A stretch of DNA of 64,000 nt, from positions 68,549,501-68,613,500 of the forward strand of contig NC_064820.1 in the NCBI RefSeq assembly GCF_024166365.1. Reading direction: 5' to 3'. A model generated the notes under the pieces. It ran no database searches, was not told the DNA's origin, and saw only the letters and a list, made by a program, of their open reading frames with translations. Both the position numbers and the translations under genes were made by a program. This DNA comes from Elephas maximus indicus (lineage: Eukaryota; Chordata; Mammalia; Proboscidea; Elephantidae). This document shows positions 11,031-23,954 of this stretch, one piece after another. Position 1 is the first letter of the stretch; the number at the start of each line of letters is the position of its first letter.

Positions 11031-11361
11031 TCAGGGTTTCTCAGCCTCAGCACTATGGATATTTTGAGCCAGAAAATTCTTTGTTGTGGGGCTGTCCTGT
11101 GCATTGTAGGATGCTTAGCAGCACCTCTGGCCTCTACCCAATAGATGTCAGTATCACACCTCCAGTTGTAACAATCAAGATTGTCTCTAAGTATTGAGAT
11201 GTCATGGGGCTGTTAACCAATGTCATAAAACAATATGTGTACTGTTTAATGAGAAACTAGTCTGTTCTGTAAACCTTCATCTAAAGTACAATAAAAAAAA
11301 AAATGTCTCCAGACATTGTTAAATGTCCCCTGGATGGGGGGGGTATCCCCAGTTGATAACT
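11031..11361 (+). mobile_element. MER5A-type hAT element, interrupted
   Basis: 'cagggtttctcagcctcagc', 'ttctttgttgtggggctgtc', 'cattgtaggatgcttagcag' and 'aatgtctccagacattg' through 'ccccagttgataac' follow the MER5A layout. A poly(A)-ended insert of about 116 bp interrupts it between 11188 and 11303. Confidence 0.8.
11188..11303 (+). mobile_element. Short poly(A) retro-insert inside MER5A
   Basis: The segment ending 'ctaaagtacaataaaaaaaa' carries an AATAAA signal and A tail. It is flanked by TGTCTC at 11182-11187 and 11304-11309, and splits a continuous MER5A. The source looks like an L1-type 3' end, but I cannot name it. Confidence 0.55.
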
Positions 11362-11741
11362 AATTATCTGTACACTATTTTAGACATGTGAACATAAGTC
11401 TAATTTGTTGAAAATATACCATACGTTATAAAGACATGCTTAAGTAAGCCAGATAACAAATCATAAGTGTATATGTAATGTGTGTGTAAATGTTCATGAA
11501 AAATCAGTGACAAGCCTGCCAACCCATTATTAGTACAGTAGATGTTATTAAAATTAAGTGATTAAAAGAGTAAGAAGCAATTAAAACAACCATTATGAAA
11601 AGTTAAACATCAAAAAACTATCAAGGTAAGAGCACATTAGAAATGAACACTAATTTAATATTCAAATATGATTGGATACAGTATCATTAAAACAAATGCA
11701 AGTAAGAAATAGATAACTAAGGTAATTTAAAAAAACAAATT

Positions 11742-11945
11742 AAAAAACCACTGCCATCAAGGCAATTCTGACTCACAGTGACCCTATAGCACAGGGTAGA
11801 ACTGCCCCATAGGGTTTTCAAGGCTATAAAGCTTTACGGAAGCAGATTGCCACATTTTCTTCCACGGAGCAGCTGGGGGGTTTGAACCATCGATGTTGCA
11901 GTTAGCAGGCAAGCATTTAACCACTGTACCCCCAGGGCTCCTTAA
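11742..11945 (-). mobile_element. AfroSINE, long form
   Basis: 'ccactgccatcaaggcaatt', 'ccctatagcacagggtagaa', the extra block (GGCTATAAAGCTTTACGGAA GCAGATTGCC), and 'gcagttagcaggcaagc' ending 'cccagggctcctt'. Confidence 0.85.
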
Positions 11946-12749
11946 GTCAATTCAACATTAATATTTTTCCTAAATAGCTAAAGCAAAATGTCTTCAGATG
12001 ACAACAATCGAGTGCGTGTTGAACTTAATTATATAACAATTAAGAATGAGAACAATGGCCCAGATTCTCCATATTTTGTAAATTTCACAGTCAGCCCTTG
12101 AAGTCCCCATTATTTTATGATACTTTATCAGGATTAAAATACAACAAAAGCAAAAAATATCATTTCCTCACATTTTATGGGTTTCATTGCTGTTGTTTTG
12201 GCAGCTCAAGTGTACTAGCCATCTGGTTTCTCTGGAGAGGCTTATGAGTGATAACGGTGTGATTCTTTGTGAAAACCATTATGAACTGAAAGCAATAAGT
12301 TCCTCCAACAGAGTCAAAGACTACCCAAACAGAGAAAGAGAAGGAGAGCAACAGCAAGAACAACAGAGTGAGCACTGTAGGATCAGGCAAAGCAAAGACA
12401 AGGAGGAAGGAAGATGGATGCTACGTTTTCTAATATTTTACCAGTTATTAAATCTATTCTTATTCTTATGCATTACCTTCTTTCTTTCAAAGAAAAGCTC
12501 TATCATCTGAACAATGCTAGTTTGTAAGATGCCCTTTTCTTTCTCCCTCAGACATTTAAAAAAAAAATTAAAAATAGCTAACTCTGACTTCTACTTAACT
12601 CTGCCTTTTCTTTCATGCGATTAAAAAATAAGAGTATTATCATTTAAAATAATATCATATATAATTTCCCTCCCCCCTCTGTAACTACTAAATGAAAGAC
12701 CCAATCACAGGTACTTAACCTTGAGTAAAGATTAAATAGTATTTGTTAA

Positions 12750-12918
12750 AAACCAAAACCAAACCCATTGCCGTCGAGTAGATTCCAAGTCATAGCAACC
12801 CTATAGGATGGAGTAGAACAGCCCCACAGGGTTTCCAAGGAGTGGCTGGTCGATTGGAACTGCCAACCTTTTGATTAGCAGCTGTAGCTCTTAACTGCTA
12901 TGATACCAGAGTTTCCAA
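12750..12918 (-). mobile_element. AfroSINE, short form, with perfect TSD
   Basis: Complement orientation, from ACCAAAACCAAACCCATTGC to CCAGAGTTTCC. Flanked by TATTTGTTAA at 12740-12749 and 12919-12928. The flank is an older MIR, which dates the insertion as younger than MIR. Confidence 0.92.
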
Positions 12919-13012
12919 TATTTGTTAAGTAGTTACTATATAGCAGACTTTTTGCTAAATGCCTCCAGATATTATCTCATTTAACTTTAGCACCAGATCA
13001 GGAGGAGTTGGT
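12919..13012 (-). repeat. MIR fragment
   Basis: 'tactatatagcagacttttt', 'attatctcatttaacttta' match the MIR complement text around 'tactatgtgccaggcac' and 'tcatttaatcctcac'. Confidence 0.55.
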
Positions 13013-14119
13013 CATATTGAGGGCAGTAAACTTGAATATGGGGGATCTTTTTTCTCAGAGAATAATAATTTAATAATAGTACTCAAGATAGAATGAAAAG
13101 GAGAGGCATGCAAGAGAAGAGGAGACAATTCAGGAAACTATAACAATCATACAATCATCCAGGCATGAACTAAAACCTAGAATTAGAACCTGGGCGATAA
13201 AAAAGTAGAAAGGTCATATATGAGAGGCACAAAAATGGAGTAATATGACTCTGTGATGGGGGCAAGTGGGAAGAGACTTTGAAATAAGTAAGTAGTCAGC
13301 CATTCCTGTGGATCCAGTTTGCTACAGATTCTTGGAGGAACAATGGTGAAGTGGAAGAAATCGGGGCAACTGCACATCCCCTAGAATAATCCCATATGCT
13401 ATGATTCTCCCATTTCCTCAATTTTGAATCATGCCAAAGATGACAGAGGAGCAAGCCAGGCAAGAAGGAACAAATTTGCTGTATCTTAACGATCAGCCAA
13501 ACTCTGAGGCAATTTTCAATAAGTACTGCTACAACCAGGAATTCCACCTTTTTATCTGGCTCCTTGTAACAGATTCTCCAGCTCAGCTGTGCCTTCATCT
13601 CGCCTGGTTAACTGGGGGATCCATCCGGATATGTAACTCTCTGAGGGTACTATTTAAAAGTTGATCTTGACATAGGATCTTCTCTCCTCTCCACAGCTTC
13701 AAATGTTCTCTCTGCCTCTTCATACGTTCTCCCCGTACCTCCTATCCCATAGAGTATCTGCACCTCAAAGCTTAACCCTCCAAACTATTTTTCTTCAAGA
13801 CTAGACTCCCTCAAGAGTCTTCATTTTCTTCTCTGTTTTTTCTATTTTCCCAATCTCTGTAGACATACATTGGCCTCCTTGATCTGAAGAATGAGAAGAA
13901 TATATACATATATATATATTTCACCTAACTCTTCCCTTTTGTCTTGTCTGATTCGTGTCACAATATATCCTCTCACACTAGTGTTCTACATGCACTGATT
14001 GCATGCCATGCCTTCCCTTATCACTCTTCAGCCTAGCTGATTTATTCCCCTTGTATACTACTGAATTTGGATTCTGGAAATGTATCAAAGACCTATTCTT
14101 CTCCCTGATATTAGCACCT
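13013..14119. other. No gene or recognised repeat
   Basis: Mixed sequence with a short TA-rich microsatellite near 13900-13920. Overlapping frames at 13296-13664 have no recognisable motif. Confidence 0.4.
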
Positions 14120-14690
14120 TCTACACTACAAGCATGCAACTGCAAATAAATGCACAAAAATCAATTATATTTCTATACGCTAGCAATGAACAATCTGAAA
14201 ACAAAATTAACAATTCCATTTGCAATAGCATAAAAAGTAATAAAATACCTACAAATAAATTAAACCAAAAACAGTGCAAATTCTGTGCTCTGAAAATGAC
14301 ATATATGTTGAAATAAATTTAAAAAATACCTAAATAAGTGGAAAAATATCTCCTGCTTCATGGGTTGGAAGATTTAATATTGTTAAAATGGCAACACTCT
14401 CCAAACCGATCAACAGATTCAACGCAATCCTTGTTCAAATCTTAGTAGCTCTTTTTCCTCTTTTGTGCAGAAACTGACAAGCTGATCTTAAAATTCATAC
14501 AAAAATTCAAGGGTTCCAAAAGAGACAAAACAACATTGAAAAAGAAGAGCAAAGTTTGAGGATTCACAAGTCATAATTTTAAAAATACTACATTAATCAA
14601 GACAGTGTGGTACTGGCAAAAGGATAGACATATAGAACATGGAATTGAGAGTCCAGAAATAAGCCTGTATATTAATATTCAAGTGATCTT
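14120..14690 (+). mobile_element. L1 ORF2 fragment
   Basis: 'atttctatacgctagcaatg', 'ccatttgcaatagcataaaa', 'gattcaacgcaatccttg', 'agacagtgtggtactggcaa' and 'tagaacatggaattgagagt' are hallmark L1 ORF2 phrases, in the right order. Frame broken and truncated at both ends. Confidence 0.85.
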
Positions 14691-15123
14691 CCTCAAGGGT
14701 GTATTCAGCTGCTGAGTCAGTTGAGGTCTAGCTGGTCCATAATAGCCTCAGCTGGAATGTATCATCTCTGCTTCATGTGTTCTCTAAATCTCATGCAAGT
14801 GAGCACAGCCTTGTTCACATGGCAGAGTTCCAAGGGAGCAAGAGAAGAGCAAAATGTTTCTTGAGGTCTGTGGTTGGAAAAGGCATCACATCAATTCTAC
14901 CCCAGTTTATTAATCAGAGAAAGTCACAAGGACAGCCCAAATTCAAAGGGTGAAAAAGTAGGCTCCATATATTGATGGGAGAAGCTGAAAATCACATTAC
15001 TAAAAGAGTAGATGCATGGAAGAGAATAATCATGACTATTTTTGCAAACAATCCACCAGAGAGACTTCATCTGATTTGTTCACTGCTGTATTTTGAGTAC
15101 CTAGAACAGTGCCTGGTACATAA

Positions 15124-15253
15124 CCCAACAAAACCCCTATAGGACAGAGTAGAACTGCCCCATAGAGTTTCCAAGGAGCGCCTGGCGGATTCGAACTGCC
15201 GACCTCTTGGTTAACAGTCATAGCATTTAATCACTACGCCACCAGTGTTTCCT
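15124..15253 (-). mobile_element. AfroSINE, tail-deleted, with perfect TSD
   Basis: Begins at 'cctataggacagagtagaac', so the 3' tail of the SINE is mostly missing, and ends 'cgccaccagtgtttcc'. Flanked by CTGGTACATAA at 15113-15123 and 15254-15264. Confidence 0.9.
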
Positions 15254-15284
15254 CTGGTACATAAGAGCTCAAGAAATGGTAATC

Positions 15285-15302
15285 GAATGAATGAATGAAT
15301 GC
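15285..15302 (+). repeat. (GAAT)n microsatellite
   Basis: CGAATGAATGAATGAATGC, four units. Confidence 0.8.
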
Positions 15303-15930
15303 AATAAACCACATTTTGGGGGAATATTGTAAATGGAGTCCTACCTCTACTGTTCTTTTAAAGCTAAAACCAAATTCCACAGACCAATTTCTCTCTTCTT
15401 TTGTTCTTGCAAAGTCAGAATAATTGCTTCCAGAAACCATGAAGCACACCATATTTCATAGAATGATTCTCCTCCAAGGGCCTTGGAGAAGTTTCAAAAC
15501 ACTTTCTCATCAATCTCAACAACCTAATTTACAAGATAGGTGAGTCCTGTTACCTTCTCTTTCCTTTTCACTTTCCTTCTTCCCCCAGCTAGTCTACTTT
15601 TCTTTTTGCAAAGTTGAAACCAACTGATAGATGTTGACGAGTCTGTAGACCCTACTTATTTCCCTACCCATGTCACTGCCACATAAGCAAAATAAGCAAG
15701 AATGTAGAAATAACTCACTGGCTACTTTAGCTTAATGGGTCTAGATTTTCCAGGAATATCCAGTTTAAGGATCAAAGGGGTTTGCTGGGATTCTCTATAA
15801 ATGGGCTTCAAAGCAAACTGGATTGCTCTGCTGTCCACTTGGTCAACTGAACGGATCCTATATCTTCTGGGCTTCATGCACTATTCTTAACAAATTGCAA
15901 AATGTGGTGTATTTGGGTTACTCTTCCTAA

Positions 15931-16031
15931 GAGGAATCCGCCAGGTGCTCCTTGGAAACTCTATGGGGCAGTTCTACTCTGTCCTATAGGGTCACTATGA
16001 GTCAGAATCGACTCGACGGCAGTGGGTTTTT
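15931..16031 (+). mobile_element. AfroSINE, 5'-truncated
   Basis: Starts at 'ggaatccgccaggtgctcct' and continues through 'ggtcactatgagtcagaatc' to a GGGTTTTTTT tail. The tRNA-like head is absent. TTCCTAA occurs at both ends. The tail matches the short AfroSINE consensus closely. Confidence 0.88.
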
Positions 16032-18592
16032 TTCCTAAAAGGCTGTTGTGGTCCCTTGGAATTGCACCCTCTTCAAAAACAGCTAACATGTTCAACTAAA
16101 AATATAACAATAATCAGGCAATTGATCCAAACATTCCTTTATGAGGTAGAATTCCTAACATATTCACCCAAGTGACAGATTGTTCAAATGCTGTTACATG
16201 TATCTAAACCTTCCCTAGCAGGCCCCTGCAATCTGGGCTGGAAATTCTTTGTTAAAAAAAGAAAGACAAAGCCTTTCCCCACTCACAGATGAAGCTGCAA
16301 AAGCGAAGTCTCATAGGAGAAACAACCTCTGACTTCCTCTTTTCTGTTACTCACCCAAATCTCTGTGGCTCAGAACCTCCTCAGCATCTTTGACTCTCTC
16401 TCTCTTCACAACCAGATGCCAGGTCCTGCCAGTTCTTTCTTTGATGTCTTTTTCAGAGCCCTCTGTTGTTTTCCATTCCTCTGTCAGCATCTGACATTCA
16501 GACCTTTATTGCTCCACACTTGCACATTGAAATTGCCTTCAAACAGAACACTTTTGCTTTGATTATTAGTGGTCCCCATTGACTAAAACTAAAGTTTTAG
16601 CTTTTTTAACCTGGTACTTAAGTGCCTCCACAAATGATCTCTAGCACCTTTGTCTATACTTATCACCCACCATTATATGAGTATTGTGCTTTGGAAAAAT
16701 GGTCTAATTTCTAATCTCCATAAAGACCTGCTGCCTTGAATTTAAATGGTATGTTACGTGTGAAATTCACTTGGCGAAAATCACAGGTATTACATAACTG
16801 TGAATTATTCTGCCTTGGACCTATCCCTAATTAGCTCCTTTAATATTTTAATGATTTTCTTCTGATTCATGGCCTCTGTATTTCTTTTATCTAGTTATCC
16901 CAATCCTCATCCCTTTCTCTTTAGACCTATATTCTCTATCTCTTCCCAGACCCTTTGGATTGACAAAATATGTGGGTGGTTTTGAGTCTGCATCTTTCTC
17001 TAAGATCACCACCACCATACTCAACCCAGTCTATCAACATCCAGCAATTAAGCCCAAAATTTCATCCCATATCCTCAATTCCCAGGAAGAAGGGATAAGG
17101 TTGTTTTTTACCACTTTGCTAAAAAAAAATCTATCTTCCTACAACCCCTTCCTGCTACCTCATATCTCCAAAGCTCAATCCTGGACCTCTACACAGCCCA
17201 AACTAATATTTGTTCTCTGAATGTTTATAGGTCTAAGACCCTATGATCCATCCTATTTATTTGGCACTTACATGCTGCTACAACTGGCTGCTTACCCCTA
17301 GTAGTTTCTTCTTGTATACACAAGGAGGCTGAAAGCTCATTCACGGTGGGTGACTACAGTATCTTACATCAATTTGTAGCCCCATTTTTCAGCATTATGG
17401 AAGAGTGCCTGACATATGATGGCTGTTGGTTAGTTAGTGGGTTGATTAGTCACACTGGGGTGACTGATAACAATTCACTGTCTTAGTTAAGATTTTTGTA
17501 AGAGGCCTCAGGAAGGCCTGTGGAAAACAGGAGGGCATTGTTTCCCTGAAAGAAGAGATGCCAGAGCAAGAAACAAAGGCCCAGAGGGGTATATTCAGAA
17601 TCTAAAAAGCAAAAGTGTCAACTTCAGCATTTTACTCAAAGTCAGGCATGCATTTATGTAATGCTTTTCAACTGAGAAACTGAAGATAGCTCTCATTCTC
17701 TCAATTCTTTGGCCTCTGCATTTCATTATTGGGAGGATATATATATGCATACATTGCCTAAACCAGACTTCCAGCAGCCTGAGAGTTCTCTCTGCCATAA
17801 TAGCCCTGACTTTTGTTTACCTGGGGGTTACCCGGGGCTTTCTTGCCCTGCAGCAGTGATTCTAACACCAGAAAGCAGTGGGACTTACAAACCTATCTGT
17901 AGATCATTTCAGGAAAGTGTAACAAGGGGAACAACAGGTGTTGCTGATTATTTCTGGGACGAGTGAAAGAATTAATTTTTAGGTAGTATTTTACATCTTT
18001 CACACGAAATACATCTTTCACACAGAACACCACTATCAAATGAGATTCAGGCAGAAATAAAAATCCTCCTCCACTTTTAAGTGAGTAATAAACACCAAAA
18101 CAGATGAGCTGCTTGTTTTGAAACCAAGGGTGGCCATTTCCTTCCAGCTGGAAGTTGTAGGGAAGATGGAGGAGAGGCCTCAGCACTGTCCACTGCTTAA
18201 GAAAGGTTTTTAAAAGAGCAAATGGGCCTCTGTTGCTCTTACCCGAGGCTGCAGCTCTCTTTGGCATGTTTCCACACCTTGCCCCTATTAACTAGATGGA
18301 TGCCTGAGTTTTATCTGCAAAAGTTATTCAGGGAAGATGCGTAGCTTCATGCCTGAAGGATGAGAAGTAACTGTATCTTTACAGGTCCAGATTTTTAAAA
18401 AGAAATCACTCATCTAGAATGTGTTTCAGTGCTGAAAACTAAACTTACTCATCTAAATGTCGTATCCCTGTCCTGCAGAGCAGGATCTTCTATTGATAAC
18501 TGTTTTTTTTTAATCTAATTTTAAAATCATTCAAAGAAAAACAAGTACACAGATATTCTGATTAAAATAAAATGCATGTGTAATTATATCAG

Positions 18593-18628
18593 TTTATTGT
18601 AGCATTACCATAATTAAAGTCTTTTATT
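18593..18628 (-). terminator. Candidate distal poly(A) signals for HTR1A
   Basis: Two AATAAA hexamers on the minus strand (plus-strand TTTATT at 18623-18628 and 18593-18598) lie 30 bp apart, about 2.7 kb past the HTR1A stop codon. A T-rich stretch follows on the minus strand. I found no hexamer in the first few hundred bases after the stop, so a long 3' UTR is plausible. Confidence 0.35.
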
Positions 18629-20040
18629 GTCACAGGGAAAAGTGAAGGCCAATTTTGATGCATAAATACTTTGCCTTAATACAAATACTTAAAAAAAAAA
18701 TAAAAAGCATCGGGGACTATTTAGAGCTACGCAGCACTTTTGCACTTCTTCCTCTCCTTTCTCTATTGCCTTGGCAATTATGACCCAAATTGAATGCTCC
18801 TTCCCCCTTCTGGCATAAATCCTCCAAAGCAGGAGGAATGCATGTCCAAAAGCCATTGTCATACAGTTCTGTAAAAGACACAAATCAATGGAAGTCTTAA
18901 AACTTAAAATGTGGTACTTGCTGCCCAAGGCATAGTTTAGATGTGCACATTTTGGTTTCAAATGATTTTAAATACAGAATTTGCTCTCAAAATTTAGTAA
19001 AACATACAGAAAAGTTTGTTTTCTCATATAGCTCTATTTTCATTATTGTAGGCAAAAAAGGAATTGAAGTTTCCAACGGCTAATGTTGGACTGGAGAAGT
19101 CTTACCTTATCTTCTCCACCACAGCCCTTTGTCAAGGTCACATATGTATAGCCAAACCACCCTTTGAGTTCTCAAAGTTCTTATGCTTTCTCTATTTTAA
19201 CAGGCTATGACGCCCACCCCCATTTTAAGTTGAAGAAAAAGACATCAAATGGAAGTTTTGTTCAGTCTGACAAACAATAAAATGGCTTCAGTGATAATGC
19301 TGCTTTTTACCCTCTTAACTAAAAACACAAGTGACCTTTTCAAAGGCAACTTTTACAAATTGTAACTACAACAGTTCTCAAAACAGCTGAAGCAAACATT
19401 CAAAAGTTACAGTTGAAGAGGGAAGTAAAAATCAGTAACTTTCTGCAAGTACTGGAAAATGAAACGACTCTTCAAAAAATTAGAGGCTAGATCTAACAAT
19501 GTCAAACCTCTCGACCCTCATCACATGGTTAGAAACTTACATTCAAACTGAACACCGAGGAAACTTCCCTTTCCGGGGACAGCAAAATTATAACCGGTTT
19601 CTCAGCAGGAGAGCGAGGCTGAAAGAGTAACTGTTCAGAGAGGCAAGGGAGGATCTCTAGAATGCCTCGCAAATTCAAGCGACAAGAAGCTAGCTTTCCC
19701 ATACTTCTGTGGAGCAATTCTGTCACAACAGGGAGAAAATAAAACCCTGTACAAGATTCTCAGTGGCTTCCCAGAAGGCCCACCCCTAGCTGGTCCCTTG
19801 GGGTCTCCCGCCTTTGAGGTGCTAAACTTAAATCTGGACGCACTCGAAAGTTATGGTAACTTCCCTTAAGTCCTGTACGTCCTACAGAACAAATCCAGCG
19901 CGGTGTTCGGAGCTAGTCCTCCACGGAAAAGGACCAGGGGATCAATTATTTGGCGATAGTACACGCGGAATTGCGTTGAGTCAAAAACGACTCTGCTGCA
20001 ACTGGTTTGCTTTTTTTTTCAGTCCACATACTTTGGGATC

Positions 20041-20460
20041 AAACTGCCCTTCCTTGTTTCACTGGGAGCGCAGGCTAGAGCCTCTGCCTCTGCGCACCCC
20101 TGGGCGCCCTCCCTCTTCGCCGCCTGCTGGGCGTCTCTACCACCTCTTGGTCTGTCCGACCATAAGAGGGCTCGGACCTAGTGCCGCCGACTTCCGCAAA
20201 GCCTGTTGTCTCCTGGAGCACCCGCGCGTCCCGGGGAGTTTGGATCCGGGGCAGAGACAGGCAGCCGCGCAAGCCCAGCGCAAACCAGACCGCGTACAGC
20301 ACACAGCAGAGCGCAGGACCCCAGGCCGCTGGGCGTCCCCGGTGCACACACAGCGGCCAAGGGCGCCTCCCGCAGTGGGTAAGTGGCGATGCCAGCACGT
20401 GCAGACTCGGCAGCAGCAGCCTGTACAGAAGGAAGCTCGCTTTCCTCTTCCCATCGTAGA
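20041..20460. promoter_or_regulatory. CpG-dense block downstream of HTR1A
   Basis: I count about 32 CpG dinucleotides in this 420-bp stretch, while sequence a few hundred bases away is ordinary. Frames are open on both strands, which is expected of GC-rich DNA, and none resembles a protein I know. A GTAAGT donor-like hexamer on the plus strand at 20379-20384 follows it. It could be a CpG-island promoter and first exon of an antisense or noncoding transcript, or simply GC-rich HTR1A 3' UTR. Confidence 0.5.
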
Positions 20461-21298
20461 TTGTCAGTTTCTTTGGTGTGTGTTGACACCTAGGCACACC
20501 CGAACAAAGCTCTCTGCACTCCCTCCTCACTCTCCCCCACTGTCCAGCCGTTTACTTACGAGTCCACTCTAAGAGACACCTTCCGGCCACTTGCTTTGAA
20601 TTCTAGAAAACAAAGCAAGCAGGGGCTGTGCATAGGAAAGTTATCCTAAGTAGTCTACGCGAGGGGGGGGCGGTGGATTCCTGGGGTGTCTTCCGCGGGA
20701 AAAGCTGACCCTCCCACCTTTCCAGACAAGCAAATTAGTATAGAGAAGACAGCAAAGGAGAAAAGAGATCACGAGATCTAAAGAAAGTGAAGTTTCCTAT
20801 AGCAAGAGGGCGCGGGAAATGGAGCAAAATCCTGAACTTTAAGTTCAAGTTCTAGAAGTGGGGCGCTCAGGTAGGTGTCATTAGTACATGCAGTTGCTGT
20901 AAGAAGAGTTCACTTTCTGTTTGAATTTTTTGCCCTAAATTACTGAGGTTTAAACATTATGCCGAGAAGATTTTGGGGGTAGGGGGTAGGCAGAAGAGGG
21001 AGGAGGCAAATGCTGGAACCAAAACGGATGCAGAGGCCAAAGTCTGAGCCAAGGTCGCCTCGAGAAGCTTGGCCCTCCTTTCTGAGCATTCTTCCCCCAC
21101 CGCTGGGGCCTCTTTGCACAAAGCGCCCTTCCCCGGCGCGGGGAGGACAGGGCCTGGAAGCCGCCGGGGCACAGCAGCTAGCTGGGGAAGTAACGGGAAA
21201 AGTAGCAAGTCATAGTGGTTGTTGTTTCCAGAGGGACTTAGGGAGGCAAAGGGGGCAGGACGAGTCCTATAGCTCCCTACTTGCTGGCTACTCCTCCA

Positions 21299-22882
<1,584 letters not shown>

Positions 22883-23408
22883 CTAGTAAACAGTCTCCAA
22901 TCCCAGAAGGGGCTGGAACAGAGAAACCCCATCCTCCACGGTCATTCTGTGACCCTCCTCTCTCTCCGTCTCTACCACTGTCTACTCCACTCTCTTCTCT
23001 CCAGCCTCCTTCCTCCTCCTCCCCGCTTTTTCCCACTAGCCTTCCTTTTCGGTCTCCCTCTCCCTTCTCACTCCCCTTTCTTTATCCCTCTGTGTGTCGC
23101 TCCAACAGCCAATCTCCCTCCCTCCCACGCCATCACTTCCCTCCTCACACTTCCCCAACCCTGTCTCCTTCCTCCGGCTCCTTCCCGCACCCCACCCCCA
23201 GCTTGGCGTTTTACTTTCAAGCCCTGTTGTTGATACTCAGAACTAGCTTACACACACCAGATTCTCTGTTCAGACCAACATTACAGCAAGTAAACTCTGC
23301 CTCCTACCCAGCCAAAGTCAAGGGGAAATTTATTTTTTAGCTACCCATTGCCTCAGATTTCTGTCAGATTCTTAAGTAGTGTCAAGATCACAGAATGTAA
23401 ATAGGAAA

Positions 23409-23420
23409 GAAGACACACGG
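23409..23420 (-). promoter_or_regulatory. Possible counterpart of the human HTR1A -1019 element (half-site)
   Basis: The HTR1A sense strand reads GTGTGTCTTC at about -860 from the start codon. This matches one arm of the palindrome around the human C(-1019)G site as I remember it. The other arm is not preserved. The match is short and rests on memory, so it is tentative. Confidence 0.3.
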
Positions 23421-23933
23421 AGCGGGAATGGGAGGTGGACAGCCCTGGTTGGTCTATAAATCATTGTTAATTGATGGGCTTAAAAAAAAAAAACCTTTAA
23501 TTATCTCACAGTCCAGCCTAACTCCCTTGGGAAGGATGTTGCATGTGACTTTTTTTTCCTTCTTCTTCATATTCTTGGGGAATTGGGGGAGAAAGGAATT
23601 ATAAAGGACGTGTCAAAAGGACAAGGACAGGTAAACAGCTGCATCTCAAAGTAAAGGAAGAACCCAATTCGGTATGTAATCGACACACACACACTACACA
23701 CACAACACCTTTCTATCACCACTACCCGTTTAATTGAAGTGGGCAATGACACTTTCCATAGCTTTGGGGCCAGTAAATTTGGGGAAGGAAATATTTTGCC
23801 TATGAGTTGTAAAAGAGGCCGGGGCGTTTCACACGACTTCTCGCCGTTCTTACCAAAGCCTACAAACCTCTAGGGAGGGCTTAGTGGAATCCCTGGTCGC
23901 TTGCCGCTGAGCTTCTAAAACGCTGAAACTATG

Positions 23934-23954
23934 TTCAGCACCAGGGACAGCTCT
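23934..23954 (+). promoter_or_regulatory. RE1/NRSE-like REST binding motif upstream of HTR1A
   Basis: The 21-base stretch has both RE1 halves, TTCAGCACCA and GGACAGC, in the canonical spacing. It differs from the consensus I remember at about three positions (11, 19 and 21). It lies about 1.4 kb upstream of the HTR1A start codon. REST silences neuronal genes in non-neuronal cells, and an RE-1 element in the distal human HTR1A promoter has been described, so function here is plausible. Confidence 0.75.

Larger units (their letters stand above)
16032..21298. other. Repeat-poor flank downstream of HTR1A
   Basis: No SINE, LINE or LTR that I recognise, apart from weak L2-like text near 16600 and an 18-bp-period tandem duplication of ACATCTTTCACAC at 17993-18023. 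The part from about 18590 to 21298 may be HTR1A 3' UTR. No coding gene is supported; open frames here are short or GC-driven. Confidence 0.55.

Noticed and set aside
19853-20572. 239-codon open frame in the CpG-dense block
   Set aside because: GC-rich DNA gives open frames on both strands here. No motif, low-complexity composition, and no known homologue that I recognise.
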